Below the pieces are notes generated by a model. It was not told the origin of the DNA. It did not search any database and saw only the letters and a list, made by a program, of their open reading frames with translations. Positions 25,602 through 33,305 of a stretch of 64,000 nucleotides of DNA are shown one piece after another. The position numbers were made by a program, and so were the translations under genes. The DNA lies in NCBI GenBank assembly GCA_002787775.1, contig PCUW01000040.1:43334-107333 (forward strand), given 5' to 3'. The DNA comes from Bdellovibrionales bacterium CG12_big_fil_rev_8_21_14_0_65_38_15 (GTDB lineage: Bacteria; Bdellovibrionota; Bacteriovoracia; Bacteriovoracales; Bacteriovoracaceae). Position 1 is the first letter of the stretch, and every line of letters starts with the position of its first letter.

Positions 25602-26402
25602 ATGCGTACAGCATTTTTAGCAGTCTTTTTGATCAGTATGGCGATTGCCTCTGTCACTCATGCTTCTCCTAAACATACTGATGCCAGTAAAGTTGTTGCT
25701 GATGTCGCAAAAGAATTACGTGTTGATGGCTTAAAGCCTAGATTTCTTCGTGAGTATTCAAGCAAAGAAGCTTCAGCTTGGAAGTCTTTAAGACACGACA
25801 CACTTCGCGCCGGCGGAAAATCAGTTCCCGTTCTTTTAGAAGTCATGAAGTCTGATAGCTACCCAGATAAAAGTCGTTGGCTTGCAACATTTTTGCTCGG
25901 TCAGATCATGGGTAAAAAAGCGTCTTCTCTACTTGTGAAGTTTACACAGCATCCTCATTGGGTACTAAGAATGGCTTCGCTTAAAACGCTGCTAGCTCTT
26001 AAAGATAAAGAAAATGCTAAAATATTTGCAAAATCTCTTCGCGATAAAAGTTTTCTTGTAAGAAGACAGGCGTTAGAGAACATCTCTCATATGGGATTAA
26101 GAGAATACGCTCCTCATGTTTGGGCCATGCTTTATGATAAAAGAAATTATTATGAAGGGAAGCCTGGTGACAAAGAAGGAACCAACCTAGTTAAAAAAGC
26201 CGTAAGAGTTGTAGGCGAACTAAAGTTTGAAAAAGCTCTGAAGCCTCTTTTTTCAATGCTTCAAAAAGATAAATACCAAGACATTCACACTGATATTAGA
26301 TATGCATTAGAAAAAATTACTGGAAAAGTAACTCCTGATGCTTCAGCTGATATTCAAAAGAGATTTTGGAAACAAACCGCTTTATCTTATCAATCAATTT
26401 AA
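25602..26402 (+). CDS. Exported HEAT-repeat-like protein
   Basis: The signal peptide covers about residues 1-22 (ending SVTHA). The rest of the 266 residues is alpha-helical with HEAT-like units, for example WLATFLLGQIMGKKASSLL, WVLRMASLKTLLALKD and FLVRRQALENISHMG. It looks like a periplasmic scaffold rather than an enzyme. GGAG lies seven bases before the ATG. The 9 bp gap to the coiled-coil gene suggests one transcript and perhaps an envelope complex of the two. Confidence 0.8.
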   Translation: MRTAFLAVFLISMAIASVTHASPKHTDASKVVADVAKELRVDGLKPRFLREYSSKEASAWKSLRHDTLRAGGKSVPVLLEVMKSDSYPDKSRWLATFLLGQIMGKKASSLLVKFTQHPHWVLRMASLKTLLALKDKENAKIFAKSLRDKSFLVRRQALENISHMGLREYAPHVWAMLYDKRNYYEGKPGDKEGTNLVKKAVRVVGELKFEKALKPLFSMLQKDKYQDIHTDIRYALEKITGKVTPDASADIQKRFWKQTALSYQSI

Positions 26403-26414
26403 TTTTTTTAGAAT

Positions 26415-26945
26415 TTAGAAGCTAGCTTCAAGCTCTTTGGCTTTTTCTTTCTCAATCTTCTTAAGCTTCTTATCAATCGAGAGAAGTCTTTCAACACGGT
26501 AAAGAAGTGACTGCTCAAGAATTCCATCAGTTGGCTTAACTTTCCAACCTTGAAGGAAATCTTGTTCAACCAATTGACGTTTAAAGATGGTGACCTTGCT
26601 CACTTCACCGTCACCTCTAAAGCCTTTAACGACATTAATAATGAGTTTAAAGCGGGCAGCCTTAACTGCATCATTACCACCAAAACTATCAGCGAAATTG
26701 ACTTCTAAGGTATTGTCGATCCAGCGAGTTTTAATCACACCGGCTTCTTGATTTTTAAGCTCAAGGTCATACCTGGCCATAATCTGCAAAACGGCCTGCC
26801 ATGTTTGCGGATAGTCTGCGTTAAAAACCTTGCTTGGGATTTCAAATTCTTCAGTGACGTAGCGAAATTGGTCATAAGATGCACAGCCTCCAAGACCAAT
26901 AAGGCTTGATACTAGAAGGGCTTTAAATAATGACGCTTTGACCAT
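26415..26945 (-). CDS. Putative lipoprotein
   Basis: I start at ATG 26945 (MVKASLFKA...), because the longer frame to 27092 would cover the start of kdsD. The 176-residue product has a lipoprotein signal with lipobox LGGC (Cys about residue 21). The body contains an amphipathic beta region (EVNFAD, then FKLIINVVKG) and a long Lys/Glu-rich helix at the C-terminus. It resembles small NlpB/BamC-like lipoproteins only in outline. It is convergent with the HEAT-like gene (12 bp gap) and divergent from kdsD. Confidence 0.8.
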   Translation of the reverse strand: MVKASLFKALLVSSLIGLGGCASYDQFRYVTEEFEIPSKVFNADYPQTWQAVLQIMARYDLELKNQEAGVIKTRWIDNTLEVNFADSFGGNDAVKAARFKLIINVVKGFRGDGEVSKVTIFKRQLVEQDFLQGWKVKPTDGILEQSLLYRVERLLSIDKKLKKIEKEKAKELEASF

Positions 26946-27030
26946 AACTTCGCTATCGTGATAGAAATTTAATACTTTTACTATTGTAGCCGAAATCTTC
27001 GCCGTTACCAAATGCGAAGAGGATGAATTC

Positions 27031-28020
27031 ATGAATAAACCTGACTCATTAAATATTTTAAAAAGTGTCCTTGATGCCGAAGCCAAGGCCATTACGATGT
27101 TAAAAGATCGTCTAACTCAGGAACAATCGGATTCTTTGGTCTCGATTTTTGAAGAACTGACTAAAAACTCAGCTCAATTAGTATTTTGTGGAGTGGGAAA
27201 GTCGGGTCATATCGCTACAAAACTTTCAGCCACCTTTTCCTCCCTTGGACTTCGCTCTCAATTTCTTCATCCAACCGAAGCCTTGCATGGTGACTTAGGA
27301 CGTGTTGGGCCGAACGATGCCATCGTGGTTATCAGTAAGTCAGGCACCACAGAAGAAATTCAAAAACTTCTACCATTTTTAGATATTCCAAAACATAGAA
27401 TGATCGGACTTTTAGGCTCTATCAAATCACCTCTTGCTAACGCAGTCGGTGTTGCACTTGATTGCTCTGTTGAAAAAGAAGCTTGTCTTAATAATCAAGC
27501 ACCAACAACAAGTACAACAGCCGCCCTAGCGATGGGTGATGCTATGGCCGTGCTTTTTGAAGCCTGTGTTGGATTATCCAAAGAAGGCTTTGCGGTTAAT
27601 CATCCTGGCGGATGGCTTGGTAAACAGCTTAGAGTTAAAGTGAAAGATTTAATGCGTCCAAAAGATCAATGTCCACAAGTTCAAATGGATAGCGTTCTTA
27701 AAGATGTCATCCTTGCTATGACTAAACTTCCTGTTGGCGGCTGTGCGATTTTAGAAAAATCCGAGCTTAAAGGAATTATTGTTGAAGGTGATATCAGAAG
27801 AACCTTTGCCAAAGATTTAGGCGGCGTTGATTCAAAAGTCCAAGACATCATGACGAGTTCACCAATGGTTATTCAATCAGAATCTTTGGCCATTGAAGCT
27901 TTAGAAATGATGGAGACAAAGGGTAAGTCTATTGGTGTCTTGCCTGTCGTTAATAAAAACGGTGATTTTTTAGGAATGGTAACGTTACACGATCTCGTGC
28001 GCGAGGGATTTACGCGTTAA
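27031..28020 (+). CDS. kdsD: Arabinose-5-phosphate isomerase (KDO pathway)
   Basis: This enzyme converts ribulose-5-P to arabinose-5-P for KDO and lipopolysaccharide synthesis. The N-terminal SIS domain (about 35-175) has CGVGKSGHIATKL, the HPTEALHGDLG segment and ISKSGTTEEI. NHPGGWLGKQL follows. Two CBS domains (about 205-262 and 270-329) are complete. Length 329 matches E. coli KdsD/GutQ. The 3' end overlaps the convergent lnt gene by 36 bp. A full LPS role fits Lnt and MurA in the same window. Confidence 0.95.
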   Translation: MNKPDSLNILKSVLDAEAKAITMLKDRLTQEQSDSLVSIFEELTKNSAQLVFCGVGKSGHIATKLSATFSSLGLRSQFLHPTEALHGDLGRVGPNDAIVVISKSGTTEEIQKLLPFLDIPKHRMIGLLGSIKSPLANAVGVALDCSVEKEACLNNQAPTTSTTAALAMGDAMAVLFEACVGLSKEGFAVNHPGGWLGKQLRVKVKDLMRPKDQCPQVQMDSVLKDVILAMTKLPVGGCAILEKSELKGIIVEGDIRRTFAKDLGGVDSKVQDIMTSSPMVIQSESLAIEALEMMETKGKSIGVLPVVNKNGDFLGMVTLHDLVREGFTR

Positions 28021-29616
28021 TTTTCCAATCCCCAAAACAATAACAGTAAAAATTAACCAAAAAATCCATACCACAGCTAAGCCTAGTTTTTGAAAAACAG
28101 TAACATTACTGATTCTTTTATTTAATGACAGTTCTAATGTTGTTTTCTCATTAATTGCTGTTTGTTTTGATTCAGTCCCATCTTCATAAATGATTGATGT
28201 CACACCAGTATTAGTTGATCTCACCATCGGAAGAGCAAACTCAACAGCACGCCATTTGGCCAAAAATAAATGTTGATAAGGCTCACTTGTATCACCGTAC
28301 CAAGAATCGTTGGTTAGATTTAAAATAAAATCTGGTTTGTCGCCTTGATCTCTAAGCGTATTTAAATATTCACGAATAAATGTTGAAAATAAAGCCTCAT
28401 AACAAATGATCGAGGAGAACTTAAAGCCTTGATCTGTTTCAAACAGAGTAAACTCTGTACCAGCAGCAAAGAATGAAACATTAGATAAAACTTTTGATAA
28501 AGGTTTATTGAGTGGGCCAAACGGAAGACCCTCACCAAAGGGAATAAGTAATTGCTTTCTATAAACATTTTTTAAACGATAGTCTTTACCAAAATGAAAA
28601 GCAGCATTGTATTCTCCCATAAACCTGCCCGCAGATTCAGGGTTCATATCATAGCCACCGATAATTAATTCGGACTCAGTTTCATCAATGATTTCTTTAA
28701 ATAATCTTGGTGTGACTTTTGGATGAAGTTTCATCATCGTGCCACGAAGCATATGAGGAAAAGCAGTTTCAGGCCAAATAATCAAATCTGGCTTAGTTGC
28801 TCCATTCACACTAAGTTCTTTATAACTTTCAAAAACAGTACGAATCGAATCAAATCCGCCATTTTCTGAATCAAGTTTTAAAAAATTTCCAATATTAGGC
28901 TGAACGATTCTAAGATTAAGTTTCGTTTCGGATTCAGGTGCGACTTTAAGTGGAATAATCGTATTTAAAAAGACAAAGCAAAGACCGCTAGCAACTCCAA
29001 ACCAATCTTGTTTTTGATTGAGTGGTTGGCGGGCACAAAAAGCTAACCAATAACTAAAAAAAGAAAATAATGGAGCGCCACCAATGGGAGCTAGTCCTAA
29101 GTGCGGCGCCATCTCCATCCAAGCGTGTCCTGGGTGAGCAGGAAATTGCTGAGGAACCACATACTCAAGAGTGGTAAGTGTAATAGCAAAAAATAAATGA
29201 CGAACAGTCGGTGAGATAACATGATTATTAAAAAGTCCGTGCTGTCTGCGATTAAGCCAAGTTAAGCCTAAAAGAAAAATCCAGTACTGAGGCAGGATTA
29301 CAAGAGCAAAGGCCACACCTAAAAGATGGCTGACGATAACAGGAAGCTGTCCAAAAACTTGAAGAGTATGAGGAATCCAGTAAAAACCAAAACAAGCGTG
29401 ACCTAATGAAAAGGCGAAAATATAAAGTGCTCTAGTTTTAAAAGAAGTGTTCTTGGTATTTTCGATATCGAGCAGCCAAAAAAGAATGGCCAAACCAAAA
29501 ATTGGTCCTACGATAAGCACAGGGGCAAATTGGTTGGGAAAACCAAGCGCGTAGAGAACCCCTCCAAAAATTGAAATGAAAAAAGATCGAAGCTGTAGGG
29601 GCATTTTATTAAGCAT
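27985..29616 (-). CDS. lnt: Apolipoprotein N-acyltransferase
   Basis: Lnt adds the third acyl chain to lipoproteins in the inner membrane of Gram-negatives. The N-terminal half has about six TM helices. The nitrilase-like periplasmic domain has the triad Glu in IWPETAFPH, Lys in YRKQLLIPFGEGLP and Cys in SIICYEALF, plus LTNDSWYG. A last TM (near residues 508-530) anchors the C-terminus. GGAAAG precedes ATG 29616 by three bases. The convergent 36 bp overlap with kdsD makes the two 3' ends mutually antisense. Confidence 0.95.
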   Translation of the reverse strand: MLNKMPLQLRSFFISIFGGVLYALGFPNQFAPVLIVGPIFGLAILFWLLDIENTKNTSFKTRALYIFAFSLGHACFGFYWIPHTLQVFGQLPVIVSHLLGVAFALVILPQYWIFLLGLTWLNRRQHGLFNNHVISPTVRHLFFAITLTTLEYVVPQQFPAHPGHAWMEMAPHLGLAPIGGAPLFSFFSYWLAFCARQPLNQKQDWFGVASGLCFVFLNTIIPLKVAPESETKLNLRIVQPNIGNFLKLDSENGGFDSIRTVFESYKELSVNGATKPDLIIWPETAFPHMLRGTMMKLHPKVTPRLFKEIIDETESELIIGGYDMNPESAGRFMGEYNAAFHFGKDYRLKNVYRKQLLIPFGEGLPFGPLNKPLSKVLSNVSFFAAGTEFTLFETDQGFKFSSIICYEALFSTFIREYLNTLRDQGDKPDFILNLTNDSWYGDTSEPYQHLFLAKWRAVEFALPMVRSTNTGVTSIIYEDGTESKQTAINEKTTLELSLNKRISNVTVFQKLGLAVVWIFWLIFTVIVLGIGKLTRKSLAHEIV

Positions 29617-29656
29617 CTTCTTTCCATTTTAGCGGTGTGACGCTTACAATGGAAGT

Positions 29657-30295
29657 ATGAACATTGAACAAAATTATTCAATCTCACTTAGAAATGATTT
29701 ACCACCAGCAATTCCTAGAAAAAGCTGTGCTTTTTGTGGATCGGTCTTCGTTACCAATCAAGAATGTGAAAGCTGTGGCAGACAATTTAACAAAGAGACA
29801 TTAGGTGCTCCAGGCGGAGAAAAAAGCTTCTACGCCACCAAAGAGCGCTACAAAAAAGATGTAGGCTCATTCTTACTTCGTTTTGATGAATTCTTGGCTA
29901 AGGATTCGAGCTATAGAACTCGTTATCTTTCGCTTTTAAAGAAAAGATATATGACCTTACTTGATCACTTTCAGCGTCCAGGTCGAACGGCCGTTGATTG
30001 TCACGCCTATTTAGTCGAATTTAGAGATCTTGTGGCAGAAATGCAGCGAATGAAGATCAGCTCTGATTATATGTATGATTTAGTTGATCTCGATGAGACT
30101 GGACCTTTAACTCATAAACTTAGAACAATTCTTAACGAAGAATATTCTAGCCATAGTTCAAATGCTTTAAGAAGTTTTTGGCGCTATAGAGTAGCTGAAG
30201 GCCCACGACTTGGATTTATTCTATCTTTAGTCTTGGGCTACGGCGGTCTGTGCTTATGTGCAATTTATCTTTTTTCTTATTTAGCTAAGCGATAA
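29657..30295 (+). CDS. Zinc-ribbon protein with C-terminal TM anchor
   Basis: The 212-residue protein begins with a polar leader and a double-CxxC zinc ribbon (CAFCGSVF near 24, CESCGRQF near 38). A mostly helical, basic/aromatic middle follows (about 55-180). One hydrophobic segment near the C-terminus (about 189-208) ends in a short basic tail, giving tail-anchored topology with the ribbon in the cytoplasm. I do not recognise the family. It is divergent from lnt and overlaps the convergent subtilase gene by 19 bp. Confidence 0.75.
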   Translation: MNIEQNYSISLRNDLPPAIPRKSCAFCGSVFVTNQECESCGRQFNKETLGAPGGEKSFYATKERYKKDVGSFLLRFDEFLAKDSSYRTRYLSLLKKRYMTLLDHFQRPGRTAVDCHAYLVEFRDLVAEMQRMKISSDYMYDLVDLDETGPLTHKLRTILNEEYSSHSSNALRSFWRYRVAEGPRLGFILSLVLGYGGLCLCAIYLFSYLAKR

Positions 30296-31422
30296 ACAAT
30301 CTTACCTTTAACGGCTTTCTTCTTTTGTGAGCCTGGATCGCGTTGAGCAACTTTGCGTCCAGAGATCTCTTGTGAATCAGTCGTGATCGCTTTAGCTGCA
30401 TCAAGACGTCCACCTGATAAACATTTTCCTGCAAGAGTTGTCTCTTTTCTAGCTGAAGCGACAATGATCTGCTTCATTTGAGCTGCACTTAGGTTTGGCT
30501 CTTGTGACTTAAGCATGGCTGCTACACCAGAAACAAATGCTGTGGCTTGGCTCGTTCCCGTTAAGAAACCTGAACGACCACCTGGAAGTGCAGATTTAAT
30601 TCTGTAACCTGGAGCAGAGATATCAACACTCTTGGCTCCGTAGTTTGATGATGAAAGCATATGTAGGCTTTGATCATGGGCCGTAACAGTAATGATATTC
30701 GATAAACCGTAGCTTGCTGGGTAGTAAGCATTCTTTTTAATATCAATATTTGATTCTTCGTTACCAGCTGCTGCTACAACCAAGATGCCTTTTCTTTCAG
30801 CTTCTTTAAGGATGCGCAGTTCTTCAATGGCCGGCTCTGGACCGCCACCTGAGTAATTAATGATATCGACGTTAGCTTCAACAGCATAACGAAGAGCTTT
30901 AATCGTTGAATCCAGGTTGTCTTGTCCTGAAGCTCTTGGGTTGTAGTATTTAAGACTTAGGATTTTAACATCAGGGAATACACTCTTAATGATACCTGAT
31001 ACGTGAGTGCCGTGACCGTGCTGATCGATGGGCTGATGCTCATTAACAGCTGACTTTGAAAAATCCATTCCATAATCAGTACTTGAAGCTGAACCTTTAG
31101 CGCCTTTAAGATTATCTTTTAAGAAAGGGTGAGCTGGATCGATACCAGTATCGATAACCGCAACAACCACTTCTTGTTTCTTACTAAACTTTTTCCACGC
31201 ATCAACTAAGTTAATCGAAGAGCTTTCTTGAGGCATCACACCCCAACTTGCGTACGGAGAATTTAAAATATCAAGCTCAGCACTTGATGGAGCTGATTTT
31301 GTGACCTTCTTAAGTAGTTCTGGGCGAATAGTACTGACTCTCGATTGAGAAAAAGCACTATTAAAGCCTAATAAACTAATTAGGATAGATAGGACTGAGA
31401 CTTTGGATAAGTTTATTTTCAT
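30277..31422 (-). CDS. Exported subtilisin-like serine protease (S8)
   Basis: I start at ATG 31422; ATG 31425 leaves only one base after GGAAG. Numbering from there: signal peptide about 1-26, catalytic Asp91 in AVIDTGID, His137 in HGHGTHVSG, oxyanion Asn221 in AAAGNE, and Ser291 in GTSQATAF. Only about 50 residues separate the signal from the catalytic domain, too few for a full I9 pro-domain, so maturation may be unusual. A basic Lys-rich tail closes the protein. It is probably secreted or periplasmic, as in many predatory bacteria. Confidence 0.94.
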   Translation of the reverse strand: MKINLSKVSVLSILISLLGFNSAFSQSRVSTIRPELLKKVTKSAPSSAELDILNSPYASWGVMPQESSSINLVDAWKKFSKKQEVVVAVIDTGIDPAHPFLKDNLKGAKGSASSTDYGMDFSKSAVNEHQPIDQHGHGTHVSGIIKSVFPDVKILSLKYYNPRASGQDNLDSTIKALRYAVEANVDIINYSGGGPEPAIEELRILKEAERKGILVVAAAGNEESNIDIKKNAYYPASYGLSNIITVTAHDQSLHMLSSSNYGAKSVDISAPGYRIKSALPGGRSGFLTGTSQATAFVSGVAAMLKSQEPNLSAAQMKQIIVASARKETTLAGKCLSGGRLDAAKAITTDSQEISGRKVAQRDPGSQKKKAVKGKIVYRLAK

Positions 31423-31595
31423 CATGCTTCCATATTCTCCGAGGCGGTGCCCATTTTGACATGAATCCTCGGACACAGGGGAATAAAGGCTTCCACCGTG
31501 GTCAAGTTTTCATAGCTTCTTAAAGCAAGGATCTGGCCAAAAAAGCCTCTATGATATTGGGAGGTTACATAGGATTTGTCGCAAAATGTGGCATC

Positions 31596-31625
31596 AACTT
31601 TGGACATATGTATAAACTTTGGACA
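31596..31625. repeat. Tandem direct repeat AACTTTGGACA, 19 bp period
   Basis: Two exact 11 bp copies start 19 bp apart, about two helical turns, so both face the same side of the DNA. They lie roughly 105-135 bp upstream of the sigma-54-type promoter, the distance typical of enhancer-binding activator sites. Confidence 0.6.
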
Positions 31626-31730
31626 ATTTTGCGCAAAAACCGCCTCAAATTTTTGACACTAGTGTTGGGGTCTTCTTGACGCCAGAGCCACTAATTCCCA
31701 TTTAACTCATTGAAATGACTATCATAAAAC

Positions 31731-31746
31731 TGGCAAGCGACTTGCT
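31731..31746 (+). promoter_or_regulatory. Sigma-54-type (-24/-12) promoter
   Basis: TGGCAA, five bases, TTGCT matches the consensus TGGCAC-N5-TTGCW with one mismatch. The GG (31732-31733) and GC (31744-31745) are exactly 12 bp apart. A start about 12 bp after the GC would give a leader of about 45 nt before the small exported-peptide gene. An overlapping TATACT (31748-31753) exists but has no good -35 partner. Confidence 0.65.
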
Positions 31747-31760
31747 TTATACTTAGGCAA

Positions 31761-31782
31761 GATCACCACGGATAAGGTGATC
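31761..31782 (+). promoter_or_regulatory. Leader hairpin before the ribosome binding site
   Basis: GATCACC (31761-31767) and GGTGATC (31776-31782) form a perfect 7 bp stem with an 8-base loop, seven bases before the AGGAGGG ribosome binding site. It could stabilise the message or control translation. Confidence 0.55.
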
Positions 31783-31801
31783 CTAATTCCAGGAGGGAAG
31801 T

Positions 31802-31990
31802 ATGAGTCGAGTAATCCTATTAATGACTGTTCTTTGTTCGGCCCAAGCTTTTGCTGATACTTACGAGGCGAATTTTGAAAATCAAATTGCTGAGCTGACT
31901 AAAAAGACATCAGAAATTACGAAAGATATTAAGGCCCAAGAACTTGGGATTGAAGATCTAGAAACAATGAGACAAGTGATTGAGAGTTAA
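31802..31990 (+). CDS. Small exported peptide, 62 residues
   Basis: A strong AGGAGGG site precedes the ATG by about five bases. The product has a signal peptide (about 1-18, cleavage after AFA). The mature peptide of about 44 residues is charged, predicted helical and rich in Glu/Lys/Thr, without cysteine. It could form a short amphipathic helix or coiled coil. It is driven by a sigma-54-type promoter with a leader hairpin, an investment that argues it is a real, regulated gene. Function is unknown. It converges on the DksA-like gene with a 4 bp overlap. Confidence 0.8.
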   Translation: MSRVILLMTVLCSAQAFADTYEANFENQIAELTKKTSEITKDIKAQELGIEDLETMRQVIES

Positions 31991-32352
31991 ACGGCTTTTT
32001 GGCTTTGTACACGTTCAAATTCTTCGGCATGGGTAATACAAAGTGTTGCCCATGGCTGATTTTCTAAACGTTTCATTCCGATAGAATCATCGCACTCTTC
32101 ACAATGACCATAGCCACCATTTTCGATACGATATAAAGCTTCATTAATAGCTCTAAGCTTATTAAGTTCACGGTGTCTCATATTCATGGAGACGTGTTGA
32201 TTGATAACGTTGGAAGCGATATCGCTTTCATCTGCTAGATCATCACTTGAAATATGCAGATCATCTTTAGACGTTAAAATCGTACCGTTTTGGATACGCA
32301 TCTTGTGCTCGAGTAATAATGTTTTAAATTTTTCAGTATCAATCTTGCTCAT
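31987..32352 (-). CDS. DksA/TraR-family zinc-finger protein with Cys-Cys-Cys-His finger
   Basis: DksA-type proteins insert into the RNA polymerase secondary channel. The 121-residue product (start ATG 32352, four bases after AGGA) has an N-terminal coiled-coil region, then the finger CEEC (84-87) and CITH (105-108). The fourth ligand, normally Cys, is His. The coiled-coil tip carries ADESD in place of the DksA DxxDxA motif, so polymerase activity may differ. It resembles the short DksA-like family more than E. coli DksA. It likely binds zinc through three Cys and one His. Confidence 0.88.
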   Translation of the reverse strand: MSKIDTEKFKTLLLEHKMRIQNGTILTSKDDLHISSDDLADESDIASNVINQHVSMNMRHRELNKLRAINEALYRIENGGYGHCEECDDSIGMKRLENQPWATLCITHAEEFERVQSQKAV

Positions 32353-32488
32353 CATATCCTCGCTTGTCGCTTTTTATGAAGCGGTGCTTATCTATATATT
32401 TTAGCCAATCAAAGGTCTTTGATTCAACAACGAGGATTATTGAGGCAGATTTTGCCTCCACTCTTAATAGAGTCAGGCTGATAAACTA

Positions 32489-32773
32489 ATGATTATGGAT
32501 AGTGAACTGATTAAAAAAATTGAAGCCTGCCAAGACCCAATCAAATTGGCCAAGATGAGTGAAGAAGCGCCTGAAGCTCAGCGCTTAATTGCAAGTCATA
32601 TTAAAGCTGAAGCGGGATTACTTAGAAGACTATCTGTGCACGGGGACAAGTACGTTCGTTACCATGTTGCCCAGAATACTAATACGGATGAGATGACATT
32701 AAAAAAATTGGCGAGTGATCACGAAGTGATTATTCGTGAAGCAGCTCGCCTCAATCTCATTCTTAAGCGTTAA
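32489..32773 (+). CDS. Small LRV/HEAT-like helical-repeat protein
   Basis: The 94-residue (or 92 from ATG 32495) soluble protein is all alpha-helical. The C-terminal half reads VRYHVAQNTNTDEMTLKKLA and VIIREAARLN, which matches the leucine-rich-repeat-variant signature seen near Fe-S or nitrogen-fixation genes and in HEAT-like scaffolds. There is no catalytic motif. It is likely a protein-interaction adaptor. The 3' end overlaps the convergent YtfJ-like gene by 11 bp. Confidence 0.7.
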   Translation: MIMDSELIKKIEACQDPIKLAKMSEEAPEAQRLIASHIKAEAGLLRRLSVHGDKYVRYHVAQNTNTDEMTLKKLASDHEVIIREAARLNLILKR

Positions 32774-33293
32774 TATTAGCGTCGATAACGGCGATAGCCT
32801 TTTTAATCTCAGCGTCTTCCATTTTTCCATCAAAACGATAAAGAACTTTTCCAGTCTTATCCATAATGACAACAACACTGTTGTCATCGCTTAGACCCCA
32901 TTTCTTTACAAAGTTCTTTCTAAGATCCATCACGTAAACTACGCGAGGGTATGTTTTTTGTTTTTCAGCCAATGAAGCTTCAATAGCAAAGTTTGGAAGC
33001 CAAGTCGCTGCCATATTAATCACAGCATATGAGCCGTACTTATCAAGGCTATAGTTTTTCTTAGCAAGCACTTGGCTAAAGCCTTCGTTAAGATCTTTTA
33101 CATCTGGATCAACGTAGAAAAGCACAGCGATTTTGCCTTTCATTGAATCTGTATCAAAAGCGCCGCCGCCATCAACTTTCTTACCTTCTCCGTATTCTAA
33201 AAGAAGATTCGTGACCATATCGCCAGGAGCTACCGCCCAAGCATTATGAATTAAAAAACTTAGTACAAGTGCGAAAATCATTTTCATCTTCAT
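32763..33293 (-). CDS. YtfJ-family exported thioredoxin-fold protein
   Basis: I start at ATG 33293, with GGAG six bases upstream (the ATG at 33305 overlaps that site). The 176-residue product has a signal peptide (about 1-17, ending AWA) and a thioredoxin-like fold lacking CxxC. The C-terminal signature (KQKTYPRVVYVMD, then SVVVIMDKTGKVLY and G-K) matches periplasmic YtfJ. Function is unknown; a redox role is unlikely without cysteines. It is the last gene of the ruvX-mltG-ytfJ run. Confidence 0.8.
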   Translation of the reverse strand: MKMKMIFALVLSFLIHNAWAVAPGDMVTNLLLEYGEGKKVDGGGAFDTDSMKGKIAVLFYVDPDVKDLNEGFSQVLAKKNYSLDKYGSYAVINMAATWLPNFAIEASLAEKQKTYPRVVYVMDLRKNFVKKWGLSDDNSVVVIMDKTGKVLYRFDGKMEDAEIKKAIAVIDANINA

Positions 33294-33305
33294 CGATAAC
33301 TCCAT

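Larger units (their letters stand above)
31426..31801. other. 376 bp regulatory intergenic region
   Basis: This gap separates the subtilase gene (minus) from the small exported-peptide gene (plus). No convincing coding frame is seen. It holds two direct repeats of AACTTTGGACA (31596-31606, 31615-31625; 19 bp period), a palindrome TTTTGCGCAAAA (31627-31638), a palindrome ACACTAGTGT (31656-31665), a sigma-54-type promoter (31731-31746) and a leader hairpin (31761-31782). The subtilase promoter must also lie here or nearby. Confidence 0.8.

Noticed and set aside
31748..31753. TATACT as a sigma-70 -10 box for the 62-residue peptide gene
   Set aside because: No acceptable -35 lies 16-18 bp upstream, while the sigma-54-type match is nearly perfect.
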